Of a stretch of 64,000 bases of DNA, positions 1 through 8,948 are shown one piece after another (the stretch's first letter is position 1; each line of letters begins with the position of its first letter). The notes beneath the pieces were generated by a model. That model saw only the letters and a list, made by a program, of their open reading frames with translations. It had not been told where the DNA came from and ran no database searches. This stretch comes from Duganella dendranthematis (lineage in GTDB: Bacteria > Pseudomonadota > Gammaproteobacteria > Burkholderiales > Burkholderiaceae_D). The DNA lies in contig NZ_CP051684.1 of NCBI RefSeq assembly GCF_012849375.1, forward strand, positions 2,852,001 through 2,916,000, in the 5' to 3' direction. A program made the position numbers and the translations under genes.

Positions 1-237
1 GAGATCACGCGCGCGGCGCAACGTGGTGATGCGCAGGAGGCCAGTCAGCTGCTGGAGCGCCTGTGTCCATTGTGGGATTTAGTCGCGAGGCAGGGGGGAA
101 GCCTGCGCGTGATGGCCGCCGCTGCCGAGTTACTCGGACTGGTGAAGTCACCCTGCCTGCCGCTTCCGCTGAAGGCAATCCAAGGCCCTGACCGCGCACA
201 TCTTGCGGAGCTGATCGCATCGCTGGAGCTTCAATAA
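1..237 (+). CDS. DapA-family aldolase/dehydratase, C-terminal part
   Basis: An open frame enters from the left edge and stops with TAA at 235-237, giving the last 78 residues of a protein. The run GGSLRVMAAAAELLGL followed by a proline-rich LPLPLKAI and a short terminal helix resembles the C-terminal helical tail of the dihydrodipicolinate synthase / N-acetylneuraminate lyase superfamily. The catalytic barrel with its Schiff-base lysine lies outside the window, so the substrate cannot be told. The downstream AraC and GST genes lie on the same strand, 96 bases further on. Family assignment is by pattern recognition from the tail only. Confidence 0.6.
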   Translation, partial: EITRAAQRGDAQEASQLLERLCPLWDLVARQGGSLRVMAAAAELLGLVKSPCLPLPLKAIQGPDRAHLAELIASLELQ

Positions 238-333
238 CGTTTGAGCGGATCGGCACCGAATCCGACTGATACGGCACAGACGCGGCGCCACGCGGCGGCT
301 ACACTATGTGTGTTCCCACTAACGGACGCTCAT

Positions 334-1161
334 ATGCAAGCTCCTTCCAATGCAGACCGCTACATCCACGCCATACCGGGCGTGGGCGCTGCCGCGCATG
401 TGCTACAGGGACGCGAGCTGGAGATACTGCGCGTTCACGTGCAGCAGCCGGCGCTGGTCCTGGTCGACCGGGGCGTCAAGACGGTGCGTACCTCGCAGGG
501 ACTCAGCGTGCGTGCGCGTCCAGGTGAGGCGCTGGTTCTTGGCGGTGGCCAGACCGTTGACTTCACCAACGCTGTGCACGAGGGCGACCATTACGAGGCG
601 CGCTGGCTGGTGTTCGATCCAGTGCTGCTGGATGATCCGTTTTATCGCGGCGAGGCTGTCGGTAAAGCCGTTTCGGCACGCGCGGTGACGAAGGTTGCAG
701 ATGGACTAACCGATGCATTCGGTCGCGCCACCCAGGCATTGGTACACAGCCTGCCCGCAGCAGTAGCGCGTCAGCGGCTGCTGGAGGTGATGCACTGGCT
801 ACTGGAGGCAGGTGTTGCGTTGTCCGCGCCGCCGGCTGCCGCCAACATCTCATGCAAGGTGCGCGCGCTGATCGGCGCCCGTCCACAACAGGACTGGAGT
901 GCCGGTCGCGTGGCCATTGAGCTGGCCGTGTCGCAGGCCACGCTGCGTCGCCGCCTTGCCGCCGAAGGCAACTCGCTGACAGAACTGTTAGTGGACACCC
1001 GCATGGCGACGGCACTCACGCTGCTGCAGGCCACCACGCAGCCCGTCTCCCACATCGCGCTCTCCGTGGGCTATGAATCTCCATCGCGCTTTGCTGTACG
1101 GTTTCGCCAGCGTTTCGGCTTTGCGCCGACGGCGGTGCGGGGCCACGAGCGCACATTATGA
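334..1161 (+). CDS. AraC-family transcriptional regulator
   Basis: A 275-residue protein with an N-terminal sensor region (about residues 1-165) and a C-terminal AraC/XylS DNA-binding domain (about 180-270). The second helix-turn-helix is easy to see: PVSHIALSVGYESPSRFAVRFRQRFG followed by AP, the usual family ending. The frame is open from a TTG at 241, but the ATG at 334 gives a normal length and removes a low-complexity leader, so 334 is preferred. The stop overlaps the start of the GST gene by ATGA, so the two are probably cotranslated. The N-terminal domain gives no clue to the inducer. Confidence 0.85.
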   Translation: MQAPSNADRYIHAIPGVGAAAHVLQGRELEILRVHVQQPALVLVDRGVKTVRTSQGLSVRARPGEALVLGGGQTVDFTNAVHEGDHYEARWLVFDPVLLDDPFYRGEAVGKAVSARAVTKVADGLTDAFGRATQALVHSLPAAVARQRLLEVMHWLLEAGVALSAPPAAANISCKVRALIGARPQQDWSAGRVAIELAVSQATLRRRLAAEGNSLTELLVDTRMATALTLLQATTQPVSHIALSVGYESPSRFAVRFRQRFGFAPTAVRGHERTL

Positions 1162-1814
1162 AAGCAGCTGCCATGATCAAAATCCATCACCTCGGCCATG
1201 CCCAATCCGAACGCGTCGTCTGGCTCTGCGAAGAACTGGAGGTGCCGTATGAGATTCAACATTACACGCGCGATCCGGTGACGATGCTGTCGCCTCCGGA
1301 GCTGAAGGCGCTGCATCCGCTCGGCGCCGCGCCGGTGATCGAGGAAGGCGGCTTGATGCTGGCGGAATCGGCCGCCATCGTCGAGTACATCATCGTCAAG
1401 CATGGCGGCGGGCGACTCAAGCCTGGGCTGGAGCACCCGCACTATGCGGACTTTCTTTACTGGTTCCACTTCGCGAACGGGAACCTGCAACCAGCGATCG
1501 GCAGGGTGCTGTTCATGCGGCGTACCGGTCTGCCTGCCGACCATCCGGCGTTGGCTGCCGTGCAGGCACGCATGGATCGTGTGCTGCTGCTGATGGAAGA
1601 GCGGCTGGGAGAAGCAGCATACCTTGCCGGCAGCGAGTTCTCCGCAGCAGACATCATGACGGTTTTCTCACTCACAACCATGCGTCTGTTCCAGCCGTTT
1701 GACCTGGCGCCGTATCCGCACATTCGGGCGTATTTGCAGCGCATCGGCGCGCGACCTGCGTATCGCCATGCCATGAGCAAGAGCGATCCGGACCTGACGC
1801 CGATGCTGGACTGA
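1158..1814 (+). CDS. Glutathione S-transferase family protein
   Basis: A 218-residue cytosolic protein. The N-terminal thioredoxin fold carries HLGHAQSERVVWLCEELEVPY, and the glutathione gamma-glutamyl contact motif appears as AESAAIVEYI near residues 72-81. The all-helical C-terminal domain follows, with SAADIMT, the usual N-capping box region, near residue 160. It probably conjugates or reduces electrophiles with glutathione; the substrate is unknown. The ATG at 1158 overlaps the AraC stop; an ATG five codons later (1173) is an alternative start. Coupling to the AraC gene suggests the regulator controls this enzyme or a shared operon. Confidence 0.88.
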   Translation: MKAAAMIKIHHLGHAQSERVVWLCEELEVPYEIQHYTRDPVTMLSPPELKALHPLGAAPVIEEGGLMLAESAAIVEYIIVKHGGGRLKPGLEHPHYADFLYWFHFANGNLQPAIGRVLFMRRTGLPADHPALAAVQARMDRVLLLMEERLGEAAYLAGSEFSAADIMTVFSLTTMRLFQPFDLAPYPHIRAYLQRIGARPAYRHAMSKSDPDLTPMLD

Positions 1815-1816
1815 CG

Positions 1817-2455
1817 TCAGCCCTGCTGCCAGCGCCGCACGTATTCCGGCGCCGGGAGTGTGCAGGCGGGATCGGTGATCGGTGCCTGATGGGTGCGGGA
1901 GAAGGGCAGAACGCCGGCCCATGCCGGCCAGCTCAGGTCTTCTTCATCGTCGCCCGGCAGGCCGCTGCGGATTTTGCAGGCCGCTTCTGTCAGCGGGATG
2001 CGCATGACGGTGGTGGCGGCGTATTCCTTGTCAGAGCCGGGACGGATTTCTGCCTGCCGGCCTGGCACCAGCTTTTCCATGAAGGCTTCCATCGCATGCC
2101 GCGCGCCGTCTGCCTTAACCACTTCAAAGCGTCCGTAGATCATGGCGGAGCGGTAGTTCATCGAATGATTGAACGCCGATCGCGCCAGCACCAGACCGTC
2201 CAGATGCGTGATGGTCACGCAGCATTCGCCGTCCATCAGGCGCTTCAGCATGCGGCTGCCGTTGGAACCGTGGATGTACAAGTAGTCGCCTTCGCGCCAG
2301 CAGGCCGTGGGGATGCAATGCGCGCCTTTGGCATCGCCGAAGGCGATGTGGCAAAGGTAGGCGTCGTCAATGATGGCGTGCAGCGTGGCGGCGTCGTAGT
2401 GGCCGTTGGTGGCAATGCGGCGGATGCGGGTGCGGTCGGTCGGTGCTTCGTTCAT
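1817..2455 (-). CDS. Pyridoxamine 5'-phosphate oxidase-like flavoprotein
   Basis: A 212-residue protein of the FMN-binding split-barrel type (Pyridox_ox_2-like). The region reading AYLCHIAFGDAKGAHCIPTACWREGDYLYIHGSNGSRM is the core that binds flavin in this family, followed by CVTITHLDGLVLARSAFNHSMNYRSAMIYG. The start is set by a GAGGAGA ribosome-binding site just upstream of the ATG at 2455; earlier in-frame ATGs fall inside the operator. The gene is divergent from a MocR/PdxR-type regulator that senses PLP-type ligands. A role in B6 vitamer or flavin-dependent detoxification chemistry is an inference; the 3' end converges on the GST gene with a 2-base gap. Confidence 0.8.
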   Translation of the reverse strand: MNEAPTDRTRIRRIATNGHYDAATLHAIIDDAYLCHIAFGDAKGAHCIPTACWREGDYLYIHGSNGSRMLKRLMDGECCVTITHLDGLVLARSAFNHSMNYRSAMIYGRFEVVKADGARHAMEAFMEKLVPGRQAEIRPGSDKEYAATTVMRIPLTEAACKIRSGLPGDDEEDLSWPAWAGVLPFSRTHQAPITDPACTLPAPEYVRRWQQG

Positions 2456-2478
2456 GATTCTCCTCATAAAAATACCAA

Positions 2479-2535
2479 TATAATGAAACCCTGGCTCCAT
2501 CAGTAGAGCCATGCATGACTATTTTGATGGAGCCA
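2479..2535. promoter_or_regulatory. Divergent control region with MocR-type inverted repeat
   Basis: Two exact arms, TGGCTCCATCA at 2492-2502 and TGATGGAGCCA at 2525-2535, form an 11-bp inverted repeat with a 22-bp spacer. A perfect TATAAT lies at 2479-2484 reading rightward, with no good -35 visible. The second arm overlaps the GGAG ribosome-binding site (2529-2532) of the regulator gene at 2539. This is the expected place for autoregulation plus control of the divergent flavoprotein gene. The repeat is seen directly; that the neighbouring regulator binds it is inferred. Confidence 0.65.
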
Positions 2536-2538
2536 CGG

Positions 2539-4071
2539 ATGGATCTTGCCTTGTTGATCAACGACTACACGGAACAGCATCGCGATCACGGCTGGCCGCG
2601 TCAGCGCATGCTGCACGAATGTCTGCGTTCGGCGATTCGCAACGGGACGCTGGCTGCCGGCGCGCGGCTGGCCGCCTCGCGCGCGCTGGCAGAGGAATTG
2701 GGCGTGGCGCGCAATACGGTGCTGTACGCGTATGAGCAGCTGGCTAGCGAAGGCTTTGTGGTGACGGACCGGCGCGGCACGGTAGTCGCTGCGCTGGCGG
2801 CCGAACGCAAGCCGACCAGACGCGCGGCCGCTGTGCAGCATGCCGGCTTGTCGCAGCGCGTGCGGAATCTGCGCGCGGTGCCGGGACCGGTGGACCGCAT
2901 GGGCGCCTTTGTGCCCGGCGTGCCGGCGCTGGAGCAGTTCCCGATGGCGCTTTGGCGGCGCATGATGGAACGCGCACTGCGTAGGATAACCGTGGAGCAG
3001 CTGAACTATGGTGAGGCGGCCGGAGAACCGCAGCTGCGGGAGGCGATTGCCGATCACCTGCGCGCCTCGCGCGGCGTGGTGTGCGAAGCCGCGCAAGTGT
3101 TCATTACGGACGGCACGCAGAGCAGCCTGGATATTTGCATGCACGCGCTGGCCGACATCGGCGACACGATGTGGATCGAGAATCCCGGCTACGGCGGCGC
3201 ACTGGCCGCTGCGCGTGGCGCCGGCCTCGCGGTGTCCGGCATTGATGTCGATGACGATGGCATGTCGCCCATGGCGGAGGACTGGCTGCTGCGGCCACCG
3301 CGCCTGATCTACACCACGCCGTCGCACCAGTATCCGGTGGGCAGTGTATTAAGCTTGCGCCGGCGGCTGGCGTTGATCGAGTCAGCGCGCGCGGCGGGCG
3401 CCCTGATCATTGAGGACGATTACGACAGCGAGTTCCGGCATGATGGCGCGCCGCTGCACGCCATGCAGGGTCTTGCGGCGGATGCGCCGGTGGTCTATCT
3501 CGGTACCTTCAGCAAGACCATGTTCCCGTCGCTGCGCATCGGTTTTGTGGTGGTGCCGGCGTCGCTAGCCGATGCGTTTTTGCAGATGCGCGAACAGTCG
3601 TCGGCGCGCGGGCGCGTTGCCGAGCAGCTGGCGCTGGCCGAGTTCCTGCGTAGCGGCCAGTTTGCGCTACACCTGCGGCGCATGCGGCGGCTTTACCGGC
3701 AGCGGCGTGATGCGCTGGTGGCGGCGCTGCGACAGCATCTGGGATCGGTGGCGACGGTGCACGGCGGCACGGCCGGCATGCATCTGTCATTGCGCTTCAA
3801 CGATGCTGCCGTCGATGACGAAGCCATTGTGGCGCAGGCGCTGGAGCGCGGCATTGCCGTCAACGCGCTGAGCGCGCATGACACGCAGGGTGACTCGGGC
3901 TGGAAGGGACTGATGCTCGGCTACGCACAAGTGCCGGCCGAGCAGATGGAAGGATTGGTGAAGCAGTTGGCGGCGCTGGTGCACCTTGCGGCGTATGCCG
4001 CCAACTGCTCCAAGACGTTTAAAACGCCGTATCCGCCCGCACGTAGAACGAGCGGCCGTTCACGCCGATAG
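2539..4071 (+). CDS. MocR/PdxR-like regulator (GntR HTH + aminotransferase fold)
   Basis: A 510-residue transcription factor with an N-terminal winged helix of the GntR type (about residues 15-75, ASRALAEELGVARNTVLYAYEQL) joined by a linker to a fold-type I aminotransferase domain. PLP-site features include ITDGTQSSLD, IEDDYDSEFR and the Schiff-base lysine region GTFSKTMFPSLRIGFV. Family members sense PLP or an amino-acid adduct and activate or repress a neighbouring gene. The ATG at 2539 has GGAG six bases upstream; in-frame ATGs at 2515 and 2527 are possible but lie in the operator. The last 17 codons overlap the convergent TBDR gene (4019-4071), giving a basic tail of doubtful function. 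Confidence 0.88.
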   Translation: MDLALLINDYTEQHRDHGWPRQRMLHECLRSAIRNGTLAAGARLAASRALAEELGVARNTVLYAYEQLASEGFVVTDRRGTVVAALAAERKPTRRAAAVQHAGLSQRVRNLRAVPGPVDRMGAFVPGVPALEQFPMALWRRMMERALRRITVEQLNYGEAAGEPQLREAIADHLRASRGVVCEAAQVFITDGTQSSLDICMHALADIGDTMWIENPGYGGALAAARGAGLAVSGIDVDDDGMSPMAEDWLLRPPRLIYTTPSHQYPVGSVLSLRRRLALIESARAAGALIIEDDYDSEFRHDGAPLHAMQGLAADAPVVYLGTFSKTMFPSLRIGFVVVPASLADAFLQMREQSSARGRVAEQLALAEFLRSGQFALHLRRMRRLYRQRRDALVAALRQHLGSVATVHGGTAGMHLSLRFNDAAVDDEAIVAQALERGIAVNALSAHDTQGDSGWKGLMLGYAQVPAEQMEGLVKQLAALVHLAAYAANCSKTFKTPYPPARRTSGRSRR

Positions 4072-6451
4072 GGCAGGTTTCCCAGCAGCGGGTGAAGCCC
4101 AGTTTCGGGAAGTCGCCGCCGTTGGCCCACAGGTTAGGCAGCTGGTTGAAGGCGTTGTTGACGCCTGCGCTGAGGAAGGTGCGCTTGCTGAAGCCATAAC
4201 GCACCGTCGCATCCACCAGCCAGCGTGCATCCCATTTCTGCAGAGGGCTGAAGTTGGACGCTTCCACCGGACCATAGTAGTTGGCGCGGGTGTTCAGGTT
4301 CCAGGGGCCGATGGTGTAGTCGGCCGCCACCACATGGTGTTTGCGCGGCTGGCCATGTTCGATCAGCGTGACTTGCGACTGGTCGAACAGCTTCTCGCCG
4401 CTCAGCACCGTGGAAGTGGAATGGCGCTTGGTCACCTCCGTCTTGTTGAAGCCCAGTTGGCCGGACAGCACCAGCGTGGACGCATCAAACTTGGTGGTGT
4501 TCTCGGCAACCACGTCGAGGCCACGGGTACGGGTGTCCACTGCATTGGTGAAGAACTGCGCCTGGCCTACGCCCAGCGGCTTGAGGATGTTGGCGATCGG
4601 ACCGCCGCCGGCTTCCGGTGCGATCTCGCTGGAGAACACGATGCGGTCCTTGATCTTGATCTCGTATACGTCGGCCGTCAGCGAGAAGTTTTTTACTGGA
4701 CGCAGCACCACGCCCATGCTGCCGTTGGTGGAGGTTTCCTCTTTCAGTGGCTTGATGCCGAAGGCCTGGGTCACGGTGCTGCCCTGGCGCGCGGTCAGGG
4801 TTTCGGTCAGTACGCCGTTATTCAGGTTGGTGGAGACGGAGCTGTAGAACTCCTGCTGCACGCTCGGTGCGCGGAAGCCAGTGGACAGGCTGGCGCGGAA
4901 GCCCACTTCCTTGGTCGGGTCGAAGCGGCCACTCAGCTTGCCGGTGACGGTGCTGCCGAAGTCCGAGTATTTTTCGTAGCGCACCGCGCCGCCCAGCGTC
5001 AGCGTGTCGACCGGCTTGGTCTCGGCGTCGAGGAACAGGGCGATGTTGTGACGGCCCGAATCCACCGCCGTTCCCGGCGTGTAGCCAGGGAAGCCCTGGA
5101 TGCCGGCGGCAGCGGTGGCGCCGCTTGGCGTGGTGATGGCGATGGCCGGATTGTTGGTGCGGCCGTACTGGTAGGAGACCGGGTCGCCGGCGATGATCTG
5201 GTAGTTGTCCTGGCGGTACTCGAAGCCGGTGGCCAGCGAGACGACGGTGTTCCCCAGTGTGACCGGGCCTTTGACGTCGGCGTTGAAGGTCAGCTGCGAG
5301 AACTTCAGCGTGCCGGTATCGGCTTCGCGCGGCGAGTCGGCGTAGATGCCGCCGCCCGGTTTCGGCTCGTACCAGTAGGAGACGTTCAAGCTGTTGGACT
5401 CGTGGAACGCCAGTTCGCTCTGGCCGTAGTTGATGCTGATGTCGGCCTTCCAGTCGCGCGGCAGGTCGTGGCGGTAGCCAAAAGCGAACGAGGCGTCCTT
5501 GATGTCGGTGCTGATCGCCGGCAGGAAGCCGTTTGGATATACGGCCGGTACGGTGCGGTCGTCGCCGGCGGAACGGAAGAAGCCATACGAATCGCTCTTG
5601 CGCTTGGAGACGCCGCCGAAGGCGTAGATCTCGCTCTCCTTGTCGATCGGCAGCGCGCCGTTCCACCACAAGTAGCCGTCCTTGGTGTTGCTGTCGCCGA
5701 TGTGCTGCGTCACGCGCGGAGGATTGACGCGCAATGAATCGGGTCCGGCGCGGTTGGTTTCGCCGCGCTTGCGGCCTTCCAGTGTCAGGTTGATGTAGCC
5801 GCCGTTTTCGCCCAGTGCGAAGCCGCGGTTGGCGCTGGCCGAATACAGGTCGCCGTCACCTTCGGACGTGGTGCCCAGCTGGCCGCTGAGCGACGTCTCG
5901 CCGGTGTTGGATTTGAGGACGATGTTGATCACGCCTGCAATCGCATCTGAGCCGTATTGGGCCGCCGCGCCATCGCGTAGCACTTCGATGTGGTGGATGG
6001 CGCCGAGCGGAATGGCGTTGATGTCGGTACCGGCCGAGCCTCGGCCAATGGTCTGCTGCACGTTGACCAGCGCCTGCTGGTGGCGGCGTTTGCCGTTGAT
6101 CAGCACCAGCACCTGGTCCGGTCCCAGCGAACGCAGGGTGGCCGGGCGGATCGAGTCCGTGCCGTCGCTGATGAAGGTGCTGGAGAAGTTGAACGACGGG
6201 TCCAGCGTTTGCAGCAGCTTGCCCAGTTCCAGCGGGCCGGCCGTTTGCAGGTCTTTGAGGCCGATCAGGCCAACCGGCGACGAGGTGTCCAGCGCCGTTT
6301 TGGCCACGGAGCGCGAGCCCAGTACCACCACGGTTTGTTCGTCTGCCTTGGCGCCGCTGTCGGTAGACGTTTGCGCGGTGGCGGTTTGTGCCGCCAGCAG
6401 CAGGATAGCGCTAGCAAGCATGGTGCGTTTGAATTGCGGAGCTCTTGTCAT
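4019..6451 (-). CDS. TonB-dependent outer-membrane receptor
   Basis: An 810-residue receptor. A signal peptide ends at about residue 27 (AQTATAQ). The plug domain follows (about 35-180), with VLRDGAAAQYGSDAIAGVINIVL, the typical plug motif of large uptake receptors, then a 22-strand-type barrel ending in an aromatic residue (ADTAF), as outer-membrane insertion requires. TBDRs import iron complexes, vitamins or oligosaccharides using TonB-ExbBD energy; nothing here fixes the ligand. The gene stands alone, and its 3' end runs 53 bases into the convergent regulator gene. The 268-base upstream gap carries two adjacent octamers, ATGCACAT and TTGCACAT, at 6567-6582. Confidence 0.92.
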   Translation of the reverse strand: MTRAPQFKRTMLASAILLLAAQTATAQTSTDSGAKADEQTVVVLGSRSVAKTALDTSSPVGLIGLKDLQTAGPLELGKLLQTLDPSFNFSSTFISDGTDSIRPATLRSLGPDQVLVLINGKRRHQQALVNVQQTIGRGSAGTDINAIPLGAIHHIEVLRDGAAAQYGSDAIAGVINIVLKSNTGETSLSGQLGTTSEGDGDLYSASANRGFALGENGGYINLTLEGRKRGETNRAGPDSLRVNPPRVTQHIGDSNTKDGYLWWNGALPIDKESEIYAFGGVSKRKSDSYGFFRSAGDDRTVPAVYPNGFLPAISTDIKDASFAFGYRHDLPRDWKADISINYGQSELAFHESNSLNVSYWYEPKPGGGIYADSPREADTGTLKFSQLTFNADVKGPVTLGNTVVSLATGFEYRQDNYQIIAGDPVSYQYGRTNNPAIAITTPSGATAAAGIQGFPGYTPGTAVDSGRHNIALFLDAETKPVDTLTLGGAVRYEKYSDFGSTVTGKLSGRFDPTKEVGFRASLSTGFRAPSVQQEFYSSVSTNLNNGVLTETLTARQGSTVTQAFGIKPLKEETSTNGSMGVVLRPVKNFSLTADVYEIKIKDRIVFSSEIAPEAGGGPIANILKPLGVGQAQFFTNAVDTRTRGLDVVAENTTKFDASTLVLSGQLGFNKTEVTKRHSTSTVLSGEKLFDQSQVTLIEHGQPRKHHVVAADYTIGPWNLNTRANYYGPVEASNFSPLQKWDARWLVDATVRYGFSKRTFLSAGVNNAFNQLPNLWANGGDFPKLGFTRCWETCPIGVNGRSFYVRADTAF

Positions 6452-6719
6452 TGTTCTCTCTCGTGGTATTTTTTGAAGACGGCCCGCGGGGGTAAGGCCG
6501 TTGGAAAAATACTAATGGGAGGAGTCGGGAAACGACAACGCGGCACGCACCACAATGTTGCGAATTATGCACATTTGCACATACTTCGTGCACTGTAACG
6601 TAATGTATCGTAAGCTGGCCGGCGACCCGGCACGTGTCTGCGCAATGCAGGTGCAAAAGTGTGGCGCGCGCGCATCGGTATGATGCGCTTGCATATCGAT
6701 AGACGGAAAACGGCGCTGC

Positions 6720-7496
6720 CTATTGCTGGTCGCGCATCCACTCTTTCAGGCCGTTGACCCATGACTTGGCCGGCAGGTTGAGGGTTTTCTTGATTTCGCC
6801 GGCGCGCTCATACAGCACGCTGAAATCCAGCGATGGCGCATTCTTGAAGGCGATGACGACGATGTTCGCATCGTGCACTTCCGGCAGCCACACCACGGCG
6901 TCGAACACCATTTCCATCGTTTGCAGGTTCTTGTCGTAGTTGGAGAAGTCGTCGCCGAAGACGTTGGTGGTCATGATGCCGCCGTCGCGCAGCACGTCGG
7001 CGCAGCCCTGGTAGAACTCCGGCGAGTCGAGCACCGGGCCGCGCGCTTCTTCGTCGTACAGGTCCACTTGCAGGATGTCGACGGTGTTGCGGTTGGCCGG
7101 ATCGAGCACAAAATCCATGGCGTTCATTTCGCGCACGTCCAGCCGTTCGTCGTTGGACGGCAGGGCAAACTGCGCCTGGCACATGGCGATGACGTTGGGA
7201 TTGAGTTCGATGGCGGTCACGCGCGCCTGCGGCAGGCGGCGGTAGCAGAACTTGGTCAGCGCGGCGCTGCCCAGACCCAGTTGCACGATGTGCTGCGGGT
7301 TCTCGTTGAAGAGTAACCACATCATCATCATCTGGATGTATTCCAGTTCGATGTTGTCTGGCTTGGCGATGCGCATGGCGCCCTGGACCCAGGAGGTGCC
7401 AAGATGCAGGCTGCGCACGCCCTGGAATTCGGTGACGGTGGCGGGCGGGTGGCCGGGCTGGTCGAAGCGCGGGGAGGGGGATGAAGACTTGGACAT
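6720..7496 (-). CDS. Spermidine-synthase-like (polyamine aminopropyltransferase fold) protein
   Basis: A 258-residue Rossmann-fold protein. Residues near 73-100 give the nucleotide-binding motif VQLGLGSAALTKFCYRRLP and the acidic ribose contact AIELNPNVIAMC. Spermidine synthases have a catalytic Asp in a D-x-x-D type loop; here that region reads VDLYDEEARGPVLDSPEFY, related but not a textbook match, so enzyme activity is uncertain. Only 12 bases separate it from the histidine kinase gene upstream, so it is probably the last gene of the exporter operon. It could be a methyltransferase or aminopropyltransferase acting on the exported compound or on polyamines; this is inference. Confidence 0.8.
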   Translation of the reverse strand: MSKSSSPSPRFDQPGHPPATVTEFQGVRSLHLGTSWVQGAMRIAKPDNIELEYIQMMMMWLLFNENPQHIVQLGLGSAALTKFCYRRLPQARVTAIELNPNVIAMCQAQFALPSNDERLDVREMNAMDFVLDPANRNTVDILQVDLYDEEARGPVLDSPEFYQGCADVLRDGGIMTTNVFGDDFSNYDKNLQTMEMVFDAVVWLPEVHDANIVVIAFKNAPSLDFSVLYERAGEIKKTLNLPAKSWVNGLKEWMRDQQ

Positions 7497-7508
7497 CCCG
7501 CTAGTTTA

Positions 7509-8948
7509 TCAGGCCAGCGGCAAAATGATGGTGACCGTCAGGCCGCCGCCTTCGCGGTTGGTGAGGGTGATGCGGCCGCCGTGGGCTTCGGCGATCTCGC
7601 GCGCCAGCGCCAGACCGAGGCCGGTGCCGCTGCGTTTGGTGGAGTAGAACGGCACCAGCGCGTTGGTCAGCACCGCGTCGCTCATGCCGGGGCCACGGTC
7701 CAGCACATCGATGCGGACGGCGTCGTGCAGGCGGCGCACTTCCAGGCCTACTTCATCGGCCGGCGAGCCCGATTCGTGGGCGTTCTTCAGCAGGTTCAGT
7801 AAGGCTTGTTCCAGCTGGGCGGGATCGAAGGCGCACGGTTCGGCCGGCGCTTCGCCGATCTGCTTGAAGATCACCTGCTCACTCAGCTGTGTCAGGAAGC
7901 CTTGCCAGTGCTGGGTTTCCAGCCGTGGCGTCGGCAGCTTGGCGAAGCGCGCATAGCCGAGGATGAAGTTTTCCAAGTGGCGCGTGCGCTCTTCGATGGT
8001 GCCCAGGATTTGCGGCAGGCGTTCGGTCTGGCCGCGCCGCACCAGCTCCGCGCCGGAGTGCGCCAGCGAGGTCAGTGGCGCCAGCGAGTTATTCAGTTCG
8101 TGGCTGATGACGCGGATGACTTTTTTCCACGTCTGGACTTCCTGGCGGCGCAGCTCCATCGTCAGTTGGCGCAGCAGCAGCAGTTCGTGCTTGCGGCCAT
8201 TCAGTTTGAAGCTGCGGCGGGCCAGGTGGTAGACGTCTTCTTCGTCGATGTCGGTATTGGCGCCAGTGGCCTTGGTGGTGAACAGGCCATCGCCGCCGCG
8301 TGCGAGTGCTTCCAGCAGTGCCGGCGAGGCGTGGGCCAGGATATCTTCGAGCTGGTGGCCTTCCAGCCGGCGGCCCTGGTTCAGCAGCTGGCGCGCGGCG
8401 ATGTTGGCGTAGACGATAGGGCCGGCGTCGCTGACCAGCAGCATGGCGACCGGCGTGTTCTGCACCATGGTGTCCAGCAGCAGTTCGCGCTGGACCAGGT
8501 CAAGGCGTTGTTTGCGCAGCACTTCGCCGAGCGCGTTGTGGGCCGCCACCAGATCGCTCAGCTCATCGTTTTGCGGCCAGTGCAGGCTGAAGGAGAAGTC
8601 GCCGTCCTGGTAGCTGGTGACGGTGCCGGTCAGCGCGCGGAATAGCGACAGCATGCGCTCCAGCTCCGCGCGGATGGTGATGATGGAGATGGGCAGGACG
8701 CACAGCAGGCAGATCGCCAGCACCAGGCTGGAATTGTCGGGGAAGATGCGGGTCAGTTCCAGCGCGATCAGGATGCCGACGGTGAGCAGTGTACCGACTA
8801 ACGCGGTCCAGCGGGTGAGCAGCGAGAGGCGCAGACCGCGCCGTGGTTGCGGCTCGCCGGCGGCTTTGCTGGGACGCGCCGGCGCGTCGGCCGCATTCTC
8901 GGTTGCGGCGTCGGCGTCGCGATCGGCGTTGTCGCGTTGTTCGGTCAC
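7509..8948 (-). CDS. NtrY-like sensor histidine kinase
   Basis: A 479-residue membrane kinase. It has a charged cytoplasmic N-terminus (1-40), two transmembrane helices (about 47-68 and 74-92) with only a few residues between them, a HAMP-like segment, a PAS domain (about 155-265), and a HisKA/HATPase core. The phospho-acceptor is His283 in VISHELNNSLAPLTSL, and the ATP lid reads KRSGTGLGLALAREIAEAHGG. The near absence of a periplasmic loop suggests sensing in the membrane or cytoplasm. Its start overlaps the response regulator stop by 4 bases (8945-8948), so they form a cognate pair. The pair sits behind an ABC exporter, which it most likely controls. Confidence 0.92.
   Translation of the reverse strand: MTEQRDNADRDADAATENAADAPARPSKAAGEPQPRRGLRLSLLTRWTALVGTLLTVGILIALELTRIFPDNSSLVLAICLLCVLPISIITIRAELERMLSLFRALTGTVTSYQDGDFSFSLHWPQNDELSDLVAAHNALGEVLRKQRLDLVQRELLLDTMVQNTPVAMLLVSDAGPIVYANIAARQLLNQGRRLEGHQLEDILAHASPALLEALARGGDGLFTTKATGANTDIDEEDVYHLARRSFKLNGRKHELLLLRQLTMELRRQEVQTWKKVIRVISHELNNSLAPLTSLAHSGAELVRRGQTERLPQILGTIEERTRHLENFILGYARFAKLPTPRLETQHWQGFLTQLSEQVIFKQIGEAPAEPCAFDPAQLEQALLNLLKNAHESGSPADEVGLEVRRLHDAVRIDVLDRGPGMSDAVLTNALVPFYSTKRSGTGLGLALAREIAEAHGGRITLTNREGGGLTVTIILPLA

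Noticed and set aside
3986-5737. A 583-codon open frame on the plus strand
   Set aside because: It is antisense to the TBDR gene, has low-complexity Val/Gly/Arg composition typical of GC-rich shadows, and no recognisable domain.
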